DNA from: Bacillota bacterium
Lineage (GTDB): Bacteria > Bacillota > Limnochordia > Darwinibacteriales > Darwinibacteriaceae
Direction of reading: 5' to 3'
Assembly: GCA_029776155.1 (NCBI GenBank)
Contig: JAKOTU010000060.1
Location: 1-64,000 of the forward strand
DNA length: 64,000 bases
Part shown: one piece after another, positions 24,582 through 33,941 of the stretch
Layout of the letters: every line of letters begins with the position of its first letter
How positions within the stretch are numbered: the first letter of the stretch is position 1
The notes under the pieces: generated by a model
Told to the model about the DNA's origin: nothing
Seen by the model: only the letters and a program-made list of their open reading frames with translations
Databases searched by the model: none
Program-made: the position numbers and the translations under genes

Positions 24582-25796
24582 CTATTCAAAGCTGAGGGCT
24601 GTAACAGGATCCAGCTTGGCGGCCCGAAGCGCTGGGTATACCCCCGCCACCAGGCCCACCAAGGCAGAAAAGGCAAAGGCCACTGCTAGAGCCGAAGCCT
24701 CGATGCTCGCGGGCCAGCCCCCGTACTTGGACACAGCCTGGGCCACCGCGGCACCAAAGCCTAGGCCCAAGGCTCCCCCGCTGGTGGTCAGGGCCAACGA
24801 TTCCACCAGGAACTGCAAGAGCAGATCCCTGCGCTTGGCCCCCAGGGCCTTGCGGGTCCCGATTTCCCGGGTACGCTCGCTGACCGAAACCAGCATGATG
24901 TTCATCACGCCGATCCCCCCCACCACCAGGGAAATGCCGCCGATGGCGCCCAGCATGAGTTGGAGGGTGAAGGCCACATCGCCAATGGTCTCCAGCATTT
25001 CATCTTGGCTGGTGATGGAAAACCCATCGGTGGTGCCCAACCGCGAATACAGGAAGAACTCCGCCTCCCGCACCGCCTGGGGAGCCGCTTCCGCGGAAAG
25101 GGCCTGGGCCATGAGGGTTCCCACCCGGTTAGTGCGCAGCAGCCGCTCCAAAACGAAGGTGATGGGCACATACGCCTGGTTGTCGTAGTTCCCAAAGACC
25201 ACTTGACCCTTGGGGGCCATCACGCCCACCACGACCAAGTCGTAGCGGCGTTCCCCCACCACCAGGCGCACCACCTTCCCCACTGGATCCACCTCGCCAA
25301 AGAGGCGTTCCGCCAGGCGCGAGCCCAGAACCAGCACGGGGGTGCGCTGCTCCACATCCAGCGGGTGGATAAAGCGCCCGGAAGCCACCTCGTAGTTGGC
25401 CACCTGGGTGTACTGGGGTGTGGTTCCCACCAGCGTAGATCTAAGGTTAGCCCCGGCATAGAGCAGCAGCCCGCTGCTCTGCACCTGGGGTACAACTAGG
25501 CTCAAACTGGGGGCCATCTCCTGGAGATGCTGGGCCATATCCATGGTGAACACATCCACCGCATCACTGCTCACCCTGGCGCCCCTGCCTAGAGTGGGTG
25601 CCGGCGAAATCATGATCAGGTTGGAACCTAAGGCCGAAACCATATCCAACACCTGGCCCTGGGCGCCCAGGCCGATGGACACAATGCCCACCACCGCGGC
25701 CACACCGATGATGATCCCCAGCATGGACAGGAACGAACGCAGTTTGTTGCTGCGCAGGCTCCACAGTGCCGATCTTACCGCCTCACCTAGACTCAT
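24582..25796 (-). CDS. MacB-like ABC transporter permease (FtsX/MacB_PCD)
   Basis: A 404-residue membrane protein. An N-terminal membrane helix ([20 protein letters not shown]) is followed by a large extracytoplasmic MacB_PCD domain (about 45-250), then three FtsX-type membrane helices. The conserved segment [20 protein letters not shown] precedes [20 protein letters not shown]. In MacB the ATPase is fused to the permease; here it is a separate gene overlapping by 4 bases. These are mechanotransmission pumps that push substrates from the periplasm through TolC rather than across the inner membrane. Last gene of a five-gene operon. Confidence 0.9.
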   Translation of the reverse strand: MSLGEAVRSALWSLRSNKLRSFLSMLGIIIGVAAVVGIVSIGLGAQGQVLDMVSALGSNLIMISPAPTLGRGARVSSDAVDVFTMDMAQHLQEMAPSLSLVVPQVQSSGLLLYAGANLRSTLVGTTPQYTQVANYEVASGRFIHPLDVEQRTPVLVLGSRLAERLFGEVDPVGKVVRLVVGERRYDLVVVGVMAPKGQVVFGNYDNQAYVPITFVLERLLRTNRVGTLMAQALSAEAAPQAVREAEFFLYSRLGTTDGFSITSQDEMLETIGDVAFTLQLMLGAIGGISLVVGGIGVMNIMLVSVSERTREIGTRKALGAKRRDLLLQFLVESLALTTSGGALGLGFGAAVAQAVSKYGGWPASIEASALAVAFAFSALVGLVAGVYPALRAAKLDPVTALSFE

Positions 25797-26491
25797 GCCC
25801 CCACCCCCTCCTGCCCAGAATCGCCGATGATGAGCCCATCGAGGATCTCAATCAGGCGTTCCGCTTCCTGGGCCACGCTTTGGTTATGGGTAATCAGGAG
25901 CAGAGTATTGCCCTCCTCGTGGAGCTGGGCAAAGAGCTCCATGATCTGGACACTGGTTTTGCTGTCCAGCGCGCCGGTGGGCTCATCGGCTAAGATAAAG
26001 GCCGGTTCGGTTACCAAGGCCCTGGCGATGGCCACCCGCTGCCGCTGCCCGCCGGAAAGCTCAGTGGGGCGATGATGCAGACGATCAGCTAAACCCACCC
26101 GCTCCAAAACGGCCACGGCCCGCTCCCTCCGTTCCTTTTTGCGCACACCTGCGTAGATGAGGGGCAGTTCCACGTTCTCCAGGGCGGTGGCCCTGGACAT
26201 GAGGTTGAAATTCTGAAACACGAAACCGATGCGCCGGTTGCGGATTTCCGCCAGGCGGTTATCGGTAGCCTGCAGCACATTTGTCCCTTCGATGATCAGC
26301 TCCCCTGAGGTGGGCCGGTCCAAACAGCCCAAAATGTGCAGGAGAGTTGATTTGCCCGAACCTGAAGGCCCCATGATGGCAATGTACTCATTCCTGCGCA
26401 CAGAAAAGGAAACGCCCCGCAAGGCGTGCACCTTCTCCTCCCCCATGGGGTAGACCTTGGTCAGTTGGCGCGCCTCAATCACTGTACTCAT
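25793..26491 (-). CDS. ABC transporter ATP-binding protein (MacB/LolD type)
   Basis: A 232-residue ATPase. Walker A is GPSGSGKST (residues about 40-48), the Q-loop lies in [10 protein letters not shown], the signature is [15 protein letters not shown], Walker B is [13 protein letters not shown], and the switch His is in [14 protein letters not shown]. The GALDSKT stretch and overall length place it in the LolD/MacB/YknY group, which powers FtsX-type permeases. It overlaps its neighbours by 4 bases on each side. Confidence 0.93.
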   Translation of the reverse strand: MSTVIEARQLTKVYPMGEEKVHALRGVSFSVRRNEYIAIMGPSGSGKSTLLHILGCLDRPTSGELIIEGTNVLQATDNRLAEIRNRRIGFVFQNFNLMSRATALENVELPLIYAGVRKKERRERAVAVLERVGLADRLHHRPTELSGGQRQRVAIARALVTEPAFILADEPTGALDSKTSVQIMELFAQLHEEGNTLLLITHNQSVAQEAERLIEILDGLIIGDSGQEGVGA

Positions 26492-27528
26492 CGGCCAAAC
26501 CCACCTATGCGCACCCCGGGTACGGCAGAAGGCAGGCGGAAGCCCGCGGTCTGGCCTGGGCCGCCGTACAGGGCCACATTAAAGCCTACGATCTGATCAC
26601 CCGGCTCGAGGCCGGAGATGATCTCCACTTCCAACCCATCGGAAAGGCCTGTCTGCACCTCTACAGGCCTGGTTTCGCCATCCCGTACCACGGTCACAAA
26701 GGACCGGTTGCCCTGCACAACCACCGCTTCCACCGGCACTTTGAGCACATCTTCAGCCCTGGCCACCTCGATGGTTACGGAGGCGGAATAACCTACCCGC
26801 AGCTCCGCGGTGTTCTCCGCCAGACGGATGGTGACGGGCACAGTGGTGATCCCTCCTGAGCTGTGGGCAATCAAGCCGATACTGTCCACTGTACCCGTGA
26901 AGGGCACGCCAGGCAGGGCATCCACTTCCACCAGGGCCAACTGCCCCTGGCGGATTTGATGCACATCGAGCTCGTCCACGGCGATCTCCACATAAAACAC
27001 ACTGTTATCCAACAGGGAAACCACGGGGTTGTTCGCGGAAACCTGTTCACCCGCTTGGAAGTTCACCGCGGTAACCACGCCGGCAAAGGGAGCCTGGATT
27101 TTGGTGTTGGCCAAATTGGTCTGGGCCAGCTTAAGATCGAGCTCCGCTTCCCGCAGGGCGTTGGGCGTTCCGCTGATCTTGGCTAACTCATAGGCATTCT
27201 GGGCCCTGAGCAGGGCCAGCTCCTGCTGGGTGCTGTCCATTTCCGCTAAAAGTTCTCCTTCGGCCACAGCTTGGCCCACTTCCACCAAAATGCGCTCGAT
27301 CCTGCCGCCAACCGTAAAGCCCAAATCGGCCTGGCGGGCACCCCTGATGGTCCCCGAGGCGCTGATGGTTTTACGCAGGGTACCCCGGCTCACCGGCATG
27401 GTGGGCTGACGCACCTGTTCCCGCCAAACTTCCAAGGTGGCCGATCTCCCCCGGTTGCGCAGGGCATAGAAGCCTCCCGCGGCTAAAACGACCAGGATCA
27501 GCAGGATCAACCAGCGTTTTTTCCTCAT
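26488..27528 (-). CDS. MacA/HlyD-type efflux adaptor protein
   Basis: A 346-residue periplasmic adaptor. An N-terminal membrane helix ([17 protein letters not shown]) anchors it. The lipoyl half-motifs are [24 protein letters not shown] written across residues ~70-95 as [17 protein letters not shown], and [21 protein letters not shown] short helical hairpin lies between them. Beta-barrel and membrane-proximal domains follow ([38 protein letters not shown]). Such adaptors join an inner-membrane pump to a TolC channel, consistent with the neighbouring genes. Confidence 0.92.
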   Translation of the reverse strand: MRKKRWLILLILVVLAAGGFYALRNRGRSATLEVWREQVRQPTMPVSRGTLRKTISASGTIRGARQADLGFTVGGRIERILVEVGQAVAEGELLAEMDSTQQELALLRAQNAYELAKISGTPNALREAELDLKLAQTNLANTKIQAPFAGVVTAVNFQAGEQVSANNPVVSLLDNSVFYVEIAVDELDVHQIRQGQLALVEVDALPGVPFTGTVDSIGLIAHSSGGITTVPVTIRLAENTAELRVGYSASVTIEVARAEDVLKVPVEAVVVQGNRSFVTVVRDGETRPVEVQTGLSDGLEVEIISGLEPGDQIVGFNVALYGGPGQTAGFRLPSAVPGVRIGGFGR

Positions 27529-28913
27529 CGCGACACCCCTCCCAGAAGGTCACCAACAATCCCCAGGCTCAAGCGGCGCTTGGCCAGGTCATGGCGGTGG
27601 CATGCGTCCCAATAGTCCAGTTGGGCTTGGCGCAGGGCCAGCTGCGCCTGGTTCAGTGCGCCCTCCTCCACCGCGCCCAGTTCATACTGCTTCTGCACCG
27701 CCTGCCACTCCAGCTCCGCCTGTCTGAGGCTGAGCCTGGCTATCTCTTCGTCCCTGGCCAAGCGGGCCAGCTCAGCCTGGGCATCTTCCAGGGACTTGTG
27801 CAGATCAGCTAGGGCTTGGGCATAGGATTGCTCCACATCCTCCAAGGCTTCTTCCCGCGCCTGGGTGGTTTTGGTCCGCTGGTTGCGGTCCAGGAGGGGG
27901 TAACCAATGCTCACCGCAGCTTGAAAGCTAAACCCTCCCCCAGTGGCCGTTTCCGGGGCGTTCTCCAGGCGCACGGTTAAACTGGCCTCGGGCTTCTTTG
28001 CCGCCTCCGCCGCGGCCAGCTCCAAGCGGGCCCGCTCCAGCTCCGCCCGGTAGTTAAGGAGCAGGGGATGCTTTTCCAGATCCGCCTGGAGGGCGGCGAA
28101 ATCCGGCTCTATGCCGCTGCGGGGCAGGCTGGTCAGCTCTAAGGGCTCCAAGGTGTACTGCCCTCCTGCCAGATCCACTGCGGCGAGAAGGCTTTCCAGG
28201 GCCCTGGCCGCCGCCAGCTGGGCTGATTCCAGTTCCCGCTCCCCCCGCAGAACAGCCAGTTGGCCGCTGATCAGATCCATCTCCCCCGCCTCGCCCCGTT
28301 CCACGCGGGCTGTGATCAGCTGCAGATTCTCCTGGGCGCTGCGCCAAGCCGCTTCCGCTAGAGCGACCCTGGCCTGCGCGAGTTGGGCTGAGCGGTAGAG
28401 CTCTTCAATTTTGAGGCGGGCACCCGCCAGCACGTAAGCCCGCTGCTCTTCCAATCCGGCTTTGTTCACCTCGGCCACCACCCGGTTGATCTCCTCACTG
28501 CCCAAGCGCGGAGACGGCCAGATGGTCTGCTGCCAACCAAGGGACCAGCTGGCGCTGATCTCCTGATTCTGCCAGTTAAAGCTGGGGTTAAGGCTGCCGG
28601 AGAAGGTAGCTCCCTGTGCTGTGGATTTGGAGAAGGACAAACCCCCTGCCGTATCCCAGCGCGAGCTATCCCGGGAGAAGTTGTGGTTGAAGCGCAGAAT
28701 GCTGCCTGTCAGCTCTATCCCTAAGAGATGGCGGTCTTTGATACCCTCCAAGGTCTCTTCCACTGCCTCCAAGTTCTTCAGCCAAGCCTGGTAATCGCTG
28801 TGCTGCTCCACGCGGGCCAGGGCCCCCTCCAAGGTGAGGAGATCCTGGGCAGCCGCCTGTGTACAGGCGAGGCCGAGCAGAAGCACAGCCGCGGCTAAAG
28901 CCCGCCACTTCAT
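27525..28913 (-). CDS. TolC-family outer membrane efflux protein
   Basis: A 462-residue protein with a signal peptide (residues 1-22, ending TQAAAQD). The sequence shows the TolC duplication of long alternating helices and short strands: LTLEGALARVEQHSDYQAWL at the start, ALRGERELESAQLAAARA written here only in part, a central NYRAELERARLELAAAEA, and QKQYELGAVEEGALNQAQLA near the end. Heptad-rich Ala/Glu/Leu helices form the periplasmic tunnel. The start ATG overlaps the upstream gene by 4 bases. Presence of TolC implies an outer membrane or an equivalent barrier. Confidence 0.88.
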   Translation of the reverse strand: MKWRALAAAVLLLGLACTQAAAQDLLTLEGALARVEQHSDYQAWLKNLEAVEETLEGIKDRHLLGIELTGSILRFNHNFSRDSSRWDTAGGLSFSKSTAQGATFSGSLNPSFNWQNQEISASWSLGWQQTIWPSPRLGSEEINRVVAEVNKAGLEEQRAYVLAGARLKIEELYRSAQLAQARVALAEAAWRSAQENLQLITARVERGEAGEMDLISGQLAVLRGERELESAQLAAARALESLLAAVDLAGGQYTLEPLELTSLPRSGIEPDFAALQADLEKHPLLLNYRAELERARLELAAAEAAKKPEASLTVRLENAPETATGGGFSFQAAVSIGYPLLDRNQRTKTTQAREEALEDVEQSYAQALADLHKSLEDAQAELARLARDEEIARLSLRQAELEWQAVQKQYELGAVEEGALNQAQLALRQAQLDYWDACHRHDLAKRRLSLGIVGDLLGGVSR

Positions 28914-29965
28914 TGCAGATCCCCATCCAATCCGAGGAGATGCTGGAACTGGAGGAAACTAACCAAGTACGCCACCTTGGCCTCTTCCAGACTGTGCTGT
29001 GAGTTCAACAGGGCAATGCGCTGCTGCAGCAGCTGCATATCTGTAATCAACCCCGCCTCCGCCTGCTGGCGGTAGATCTCAAAGGTCTCCTGGGCGATCT
29101 CCCAATCCCGCTGGCTGCTGGTGAGGCGGGCCAAGTTATCCGCTAGGGAATGATAGGCTGAGGTGATGTTCTCCACCAGGGAAGCCCGCTCTTGCTCCAA
29201 ATTCAAGCGGCTCACTTTGATGCTCAGTTCGGCGCGCTGTAGATCTATGGGGGCGCTCCCTTCCAGGCGCGCCGCTTCCAGCTGCCGCTCCTGCAGCTGC
29301 AGATTGAACTGCTGATCATAGAGGGCGAAGCTGTTTTCTAGCCCCAGCTCAATGCTCTCTTCCAAGGTCAGTTCTAGGCTGGGCAGGGGAAAATCAGCTT
29401 CCAGCACGAGCTCTTCATCTTCGTCCAGGCCGGTCAACCGCCTAAAGTGCCTCTCCCGTTCCGCCAGGTTCTGCTGGGCGGTGAGCTCATTGCGCCGGGC
29501 CGCTTCCACCCGGTTCAACTCCTGCAGATCCTCCAGGCGTCCTGCATCGCCCAGGCGGACCTTTTCCTGGACAATGGAATAGTTGTGCTCGGCCAGGATG
29601 CGCTCCAACTCCCGGATTTCCAAGGTGCGGCGCGCGGCCAAAACGTCATTGTAAGCGCGGAATACTTCCAAGTAGTTGTTACGTTTAGCCGTGAGATAGG
29701 TGTTGCGAGCCCGGGCCAAACTGTGCTCGGCCTGCAGCTCGCCCTGCTGGGAACCGGAGAGCAGGTTGGCCGCCACTGCCTTTTGGTAATCCAGTTCCGC
29801 CAGCTCCAAGTTGAGCTGGGCGATCTGCAGGGCAATATTATGTTCATTCATCAGCTCAACCGCCTGGGCAAAGGTGAGCACAGGCGGGGATTGAGCCCAA
29901 GCAGGGAAAGAGCTTGCCACAAGCAACAGCAGGCAGAGGACAAGGCCCCAGGTTTGCTGCTCCAT
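28910..29965 (-). CDS. Second TolC-like protein, short form
   Basis: A 351-residue protein. I use the ATG at 29965 because GGAGGGATGTATCCT gives good spacing; an ATG at 29974 is too close to the Shine-Dalgarno. A signal peptide ends near FPAWAQS. TolC-like helical repeats follow (LTFAQAVELMNEHNIALQIAQ, ..., FEIYRQQAEAGLITDMQLLQ). It is about 100 residues shorter than usual TolC proteins, with a short first half. It may form a mixed trimer with the 462-residue protein or act in a separate step. First gene of the efflux operon. Confidence 0.85.
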   Translation of the reverse strand: MEQQTWGLVLCLLLLVASSFPAWAQSPPVLTFAQAVELMNEHNIALQIAQLNLELAELDYQKAVAANLLSGSQQGELQAEHSLARARNTYLTAKRNNYLEVFRAYNDVLAARRTLEIRELERILAEHNYSIVQEKVRLGDAGRLEDLQELNRVEAARRNELTAQQNLAERERHFRRLTGLDEDEELVLEADFPLPSLELTLEESIELGLENSFALYDQQFNLQLQERQLEAARLEGSAPIDLQRAELSIKVSRLNLEQERASLVENITSAYHSLADNLARLTSSQRDWEIAQETFEIYRQQAEAGLITDMQLLQQRIALLNSQHSLEEAKVAYLVSFLQFQHLLGLDGDLQ

Positions 29966-30083
29966 AGGATACATCCCTCCAGCTAGTTAAGGTTCAACTT
30001 CTTCTGCAGTAATTACATTATTTCGTCGCAGAACCCTCTTTATTGGTGGGGGCAGACCACAACTGAAATGGTAACCTGAGCAG

Positions 30084-30126
30084 AGAAAGGCACCCCCCTA
30101 CCAATACGGCTGGCAGGGGAGGTGCC
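30084..30126 (-). terminator. Terminator of the yedE-yedF-DUF3343 operon
   Basis: On the minus strand GGCACC (30126-30121) pairs with GGTGCC (30094-30089), with an inner CCCC/GGGG stem, and is followed by TTTCTC. Confidence 0.75.
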
Positions 30127-30130
30127 GTCT

Positions 30131-30370
30131 TTAGTTATCTGCACTGTAAATTAACTTCTCACCACCCGCTTCAACCACATACAGCTGGTGGAGGCCCCTG
30201 GTGATCAGGTTAGCCAACTCCTGCTCCGTACAGAAGCGGGCAGCAATACCGCAGTCGGAACTTAAGCGCCTGGGCACCGGGAGCAGCTCGGCGTGGACGC
30301 CCAACCGGGCGAGATACCTTTTATAATTCACCGCTCCGGAGTGGGTAAAAAAGGTAGCGATATACTCCAT
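30131..30370 (-). CDS. DUF3343 protein, putative Se/S carrier
   Basis: A 79-residue protein beginning MEYIATFFTHSGAVNYKRYL, the standard DUF3343 opening. The conserved middle PVPRRLSSDCGIAARFC carries Cys residues proposed to carry selenium or sulfur. It begins 4 bases after the yedF-like gene, in the order yedE-yedF-DUF3343 commonly found in selenium-utilising anaerobes. It probably receives selenium from YedF or the cysteine-desulfurase-like enzyme encoded nearby. Confidence 0.88.
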   Translation of the reverse strand: MEYIATFFTHSGAVNYKRYLARLGVHAELLPVPRRLSSDCGIAARFCTEQELANLITRGLHQLYVVEAGGEKLIYSADN

Positions 30371-30374
30371 GGGC

Positions 30375-30587
30375 TCACCTGGTGATAACTAGCAGGAAGT
30401 CTTCTCCCTGCTCTTGCACCTGGGTTTTGTAGCCCCGCGCTTCCGCAAAGCGCCGCACATTATCCCTGGATGTGGAGTTCCCAACTAGAACCTGCACGCC
30501 CTCTGGACTCTGCTCCAGAGCCTTCTTAGTCAAGAGCACCGGTTCGGGGCAGGCCCTTCCCCGTGCATCCACCGTCTTAAGAGCCAA
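30375..30587 (-). CDS. yedF: TusA/SirA-like sulfurtransferase, YedF type
   Basis: A 70-residue protein with the CPxP motif (GRACPEPVLLTKKAL) of TusA-family carriers; the Cys carries a persulfide or selenopersulfide. The start is TTG (30587) with AAAGGGG nine bases upstream, overlapping the end of the yedE gene by 11 bases. Longer YedF proteins carry an extra C-terminal domain; this one is the short form. Context with yedE and DUF3343 points to selenium metabolism. Confidence 0.88.
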   Translation of the reverse strand: MALKTVDARGRACPEPVLLTKKALEQSPEGVQVLVGNSTSRDNVRRFAEARGYKTQVQEQGEDFLLVITR

Positions 30588-31659
30588 CGGTCACATCCCC
30601 TTTCATACTTACTTCCGCCCGCTCCATGTTGAGAAATCCAATGGCCAAAGCAACTGCCAACCCAATGATGGTGGCCGCTTTGCCGTTGGCCGTGGCCCCC
30701 GCCCCCGATGCGGCCAACCCGAAATTGTGGGCAAAGGCGGCGCCAAGGAGCATGCCCAGAAAAGTGATGGCCGAGTCGATGTTGCCTTCGGCAGCCAGCA
30801 CAATCTGCCGGAGGGGGCAGCCGCCCAATAGCACCGAGCCCAAGCCAGCCAACAGCATGCCCAAAAAGTTCCACAACCAATCGGTATGGGCAACAGGCTG
30901 CCCGCTAAAGCCCAGTCTGAAGTTACCCGTAAGCAGGTTGCCCACCAGTGCCGCGACGAAAATGGCGGCAAAACCCGTAATCAAATGGGCATCTTTAAAC
31001 AGGACTACGTCCCGGATTCCCCCCACCATACACAGCCGGCTGCGCTGGGCGAGGCCGCCCACGATCAATCCAGCCGCTAGGGAAGCCAAGATGGGGGCAT
31101 GCAGAGAGCCGGGCCCTTCCGTGCTGAAAAAGATAAAGGCCGGGGCTGTCAAAAGCAGGATCAGCAGGGCAACCTGTACAGCTGGGAAGAGGTAGCCCTC
31201 GGTCTTGGGCAAGGAATAGGTTCTCTGGAGGGTAAACCCCTTGTTGAAGAAGCCCACACCAATTAAGATGCCTGCCGTAAAGCCCAAAAGGCCAAAGACA
31301 GCCGTTAGGTCCCCGCCGGCGAGCCTGAGCACCATGCGCAGGGGGCAGCCCAGAAACATGAGGGCACCAATCACCACAAAAAAGCCTAAGATAAGGCGGG
31401 TCAAGGGAGCCGAACCGCCCCGCACCCGGAAATCACCGCTTGTAAGGGACACGAGCCAAGCCCCTAAAGCTATCCCTACGATCTCGGGGCGGATGTACTG
31501 GACCACCGCCGCCCGGTGCAGGCCCAAAGCTCCAGCGGTATCCCTGATAAAGCAGACCACACAGATACCCATGTTTACGGGGTTGCCCAACACGACCAGG
31601 GCCACGGCCAGGGCACCCACGATGGCTCCTGCTAAAGCTATACCCTTCTTGCCGTACAC
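30577..31659 (-). CDS. yedE: YedE family putative selenium/sulfur transporter
   Basis: A ~360-residue membrane protein with about ten helices. The conserved cysteine motifs of the YeeE/YedE family are present: GICVVCFIRDTAGALGLHRA, FLGCPLRMVLRLAGGD, RLCMVGGIRDVVL and LGGCPLRQIVLAAEG. The frame has ATG at 31665 and GTG at 31659; AGGAGG abuts the ATG but sits 7 bases before the GTG, so I use GTG. YedE proteins are thought to import thiosulfate- or selenium-containing ions. First gene of the minus-strand selenium operon. Confidence 0.88.
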   Translation of the reverse strand: MYGKKGIALAGAIVGALAVALVVLGNPVNMGICVVCFIRDTAGALGLHRAAVVQYIRPEIVGIALGAWLVSLTSGDFRVRGGSAPLTRLILGFFVVIGALMFLGCPLRMVLRLAGGDLTAVFGLLGFTAGILIGVGFFNKGFTLQRTYSLPKTEGYLFPAVQVALLILLLTAPAFIFFSTEGPGSLHAPILASLAAGLIVGGLAQRSRLCMVGGIRDVVLFKDAHLITGFAAIFVAALVGNLLTGNFRLGFSGQPVAHTDWLWNFLGMLLAGLGSVLLGGCPLRQIVLAAEGNIDSAITFLGMLLGAAFAHNFGLAASGAGATANGKAATIIGLAVALAIGFLNMERAEVSMKGDVTVGS

Positions 31660-31713
31660 ATCCATACCTCCTGCCGCTGCATTTATTGATATTTTTTTGT
31701 CAATATCACTTCC

Positions 31714-31744
31714 ATTATAGGCGGGGGCGGCCTGTCTTGTACAA
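31714..31744 (-). promoter_or_regulatory. Probable promoter of the yedE operon
   Basis: A perfect TATAAT on the minus strand (31719-31714) with a weak -35 TTGTAC 19 bases upstream. Between it and yedE lies a near-palindrome ATTGATA-T5-TGTCAAT (about 31685-31703), which could bind a regulator such as the nearby LysR protein. Confidence 0.5.
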
Positions 31745-31835
31745 TAAGGTTTCCCTATGGAAGCAGCGCTCCCATAAGCAAACTCTATCTGCCCGGGGCA
31801 AGGGCTCAGGTACAATGAAGGTGGAGGGGATAACC

Positions 31836-32990
31836 ATGAAACGCATTTACCTCGACAACGCTGCCACCTCTTACCCCAAGGCTCCAGGGGTAAGCGCAGC
31901 GGTAAAGCGCTGCCTGGACGAAGTGGGCGGCAGCATTAACCGCAGTGGAGCAGGGAGCTTGGCCAGCGCCCAGGAGCTGGTGTGGGAGACCAGGGAAAAG
32001 ATCGCGGGGCTGTTTGGCTTCGCCCAGCCCGAAAACGTGATCTTCACCCTCAATGTCACCCAGAGCCTAAACTTCTTGCTGAAAGGGCTGCTCCAGCCGG
32101 GAGATCACGTGATCGTTTCTTCCCTGGAGCACAACGCGGTCATGCGCCCCCTCCTGCAGCTGGAAAAGGAGGGGGTGGAGTTCTCCCGGGTTTGGGGCGA
32201 TCAGCAGGGGCGAATCGAGGCGGCCCAGTTTGCCCAGGAGATCAAAGCAAACACCAAAATGGTGGTCATCACCCACGCCTCCAACGTCTGCGGAACCATT
32301 CTACCCGCAGAAGAAATTGGCGCCCTCTGTGAGCGCCACGGTCTTGTTTTCATCATTGATGCAGCCCAGACCGCAGGAGTACTGGACATTGACCTGGCCA
32401 AGACCAAGGCCCATGCCATCGCCTTCACCGGGCACAAAGGGCTCTTGGGTCCCCAGGGCATTGGCGGGTTTGTGCTCCGCGCTGAACTCGCGGCAAGACT
32501 GGAACCTTTAATCAGCGGCGGCACGGGCAGTTTTTCCGAACACGAATACGTCCCGCCCTACCTGCCGGACAAATTCGAGGCGGGCACCCTGAATCTCCCC
32601 GGCATCTACGGACTTCATGCTGCCCTGGACTACCTGGAGAAAACTGGGTTGGAAGCCATTCGGCAGCGGGAGTCAATCCTTACAGAAATCCTCCTGGAGG
32701 GCCTGGCGCAAATTGAAGGGGCTAAGCTCGTGGGACTGCCTACCACGGAAGGGCGGGTCGCTGTGATCTCCGTCGATTTCCCCGGCAGGGATAATGGGGA
32801 GATAGCGCACCGGCTGGACAAAGACTACGGCATTCAAACCAGGTGCGGCCTGCACTGCTCCCCAGCTGCCCACAAGACCTTGGGCACCTTTCCCCAGGGA
32901 ACGGTGCGCTTTTCACCAGGCCCGTTCAACACCGTCGAGGAAATGCAACTGGTTATTGCTGCTGTGCACAAGCTTCTGGGAGAGTTTTAG
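31836..32990 (+). CDS. Cysteine desulfurase family protein (class V aminotransferase, selenium-associated)
   Basis: A 384-residue PLP enzyme starting at the ATG behind GGAGGGGATAACC (the frame opens further upstream without a ribosome site). MKRIYLDNAATSYPKAPGV is the usual opening. The PLP lysine is in FTGHKGLLGPQGIGG, and the reactive cysteine near the C terminus is in RCGLHCSPAAHKTLG. The type, with YedE, YedF and DUF3343, matches the desulfurase subgroup (TIGR01977-like) linked to selenium utilisation; it may release Se from selenocysteine or S from cysteine. Divergent from yedE. Confidence 0.9.
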   Translation: MKRIYLDNAATSYPKAPGVSAAVKRCLDEVGGSINRSGAGSLASAQELVWETREKIAGLFGFAQPENVIFTLNVTQSLNFLLKGLLQPGDHVIVSSLEHNAVMRPLLQLEKEGVEFSRVWGDQQGRIEAAQFAQEIKANTKMVVITHASNVCGTILPAEEIGALCERHGLVFIIDAAQTAGVLDIDLAKTKAHAIAFTGHKGLLGPQGIGGFVLRAELAARLEPLISGGTGSFSEHEYVPPYLPDKFEAGTLNLPGIYGLHAALDYLEKTGLEAIRQRESILTEILLEGLAQIEGAKLVGLPTTEGRVAVISVDFPGRDNGEIAHRLDKDYGIQTRCGLHCSPAAHKTLGTFPQGTVRFSPGPFNTVEEMQLVIAAVHKLLGEF

Positions 32991-33882
32991 CGTAGGACAG
33001 GGTAAATTCCTGAAACGCCCTGGCCACTGGACAGAGCACCCTGTTTTTGTGCACCACGAAGTAAAAGCGCTGAGTCAGATCGAAGCCCTCTAAGTAAAAG
33101 GCCTTAAGCAGGCCTAAACGCACTTCTTCCTGCACGCACAGCTCCGAAAGCACCGCAATCCCCAGACCCGCCATAACGCACTGCTTAATGGTATCGGGGT
33201 TTTCCATGGTGGCAACTACCCGCAGGTCTTTGAGACTGAGGCCCTTTTCTTCCAGGGCCTGCAGAAAGATGGTCCTGCTCCCGGAACCCTCTTCCCGGAG
33301 AATAAGCTTTTCGTCCTTTACCTGCTCCCAGCCCACACGATCCCCCACCAACTGGGAGTACTTCCCCCGGGGCGGTGTGATGATCACCAGCCGCCCTCGG
33401 CACAGCTCCACCTGTTCCAGCTCATTCCCGCCTACACTGGTTCCCACAAAGCCAAAATCCACGGCGCTGGCGGCGATGGCCTGGATCACCCCTTTACTGT
33501 CGTGCTGGTTGAGGCGGAAGGTCACCTTGGGGTACTGCTGACTGAAGGCGGCGAGCAGGCGCGGGACAATATGGCGCTGGGGAACGGTACTGGCGGCAAT
33601 GGCCAGTTCCCCTTCCAACGTTCCTTCGTACTGCGCCAGAGAGTAAAGCGCCAGTTCCCTAGTGTTCAAAAGGTCCAGGGCATATCGGTAGAAGATCTGC
33701 CCCGCTTCCGTAAGCGTTACCGTTTTGCCGCAGCGGTTCAGGAGCACTGTACCCAGCTTGTTCTCCAGGGATTGAATGTGACTGGTCAACGTGGGTTGGC
33801 TGAGAAAGAGCTCTTCCGCCGCCTTGGTGAAACTGCCGTGCTTCACAATGGCCACTAGCGATTCAAGCTGTCTGAAATCCAT
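32953..33882 (-). CDS. LysR family regulator, selenium-metabolism type
   Basis: A 309-residue regulator. The N-terminal winged helix reads MDFRQLESLVAIVKHGSFTK, then AAEELFLSQPTLTSHIQSLE, then a linker helix and a substrate-binding domain. The N-terminal wording is nearly that of the LysR group annotated as selenium-metabolism-associated. It is convergent with the desulfurase gene and overlaps its 3' end by 38 bases. It probably regulates the yedE and desulfurase promoters in the 31.66-31.83 kb intergenic region. Confidence 0.88.
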   Translation of the reverse strand: MDFRQLESLVAIVKHGSFTKAAEELFLSQPTLTSHIQSLENKLGTVLLNRCGKTVTLTEAGQIFYRYALDLLNTRELALYSLAQYEGTLEGELAIAASTVPQRHIVPRLLAAFSQQYPKVTFRLNQHDSKGVIQAIAASAVDFGFVGTSVGGNELEQVELCRGRLVIITPPRGKYSQLVGDRVGWEQVKDEKLILREEGSGSRTIFLQALEEKGLSLKDLRVVATMENPDTIKQCVMAGLGIAVLSELCVQEEVRLGLLKAFYLEGFDLTQRFYFVVHKNRVLCPVARAFQEFTLSYAKTLPEACAQQQ

Positions 33883-33941
33883 CCTGTCGCCCCTTCTTCT
33901 GTCAGTTCAGACGCAGCGGCGCTCTGCCGCAGCATCCCGGG

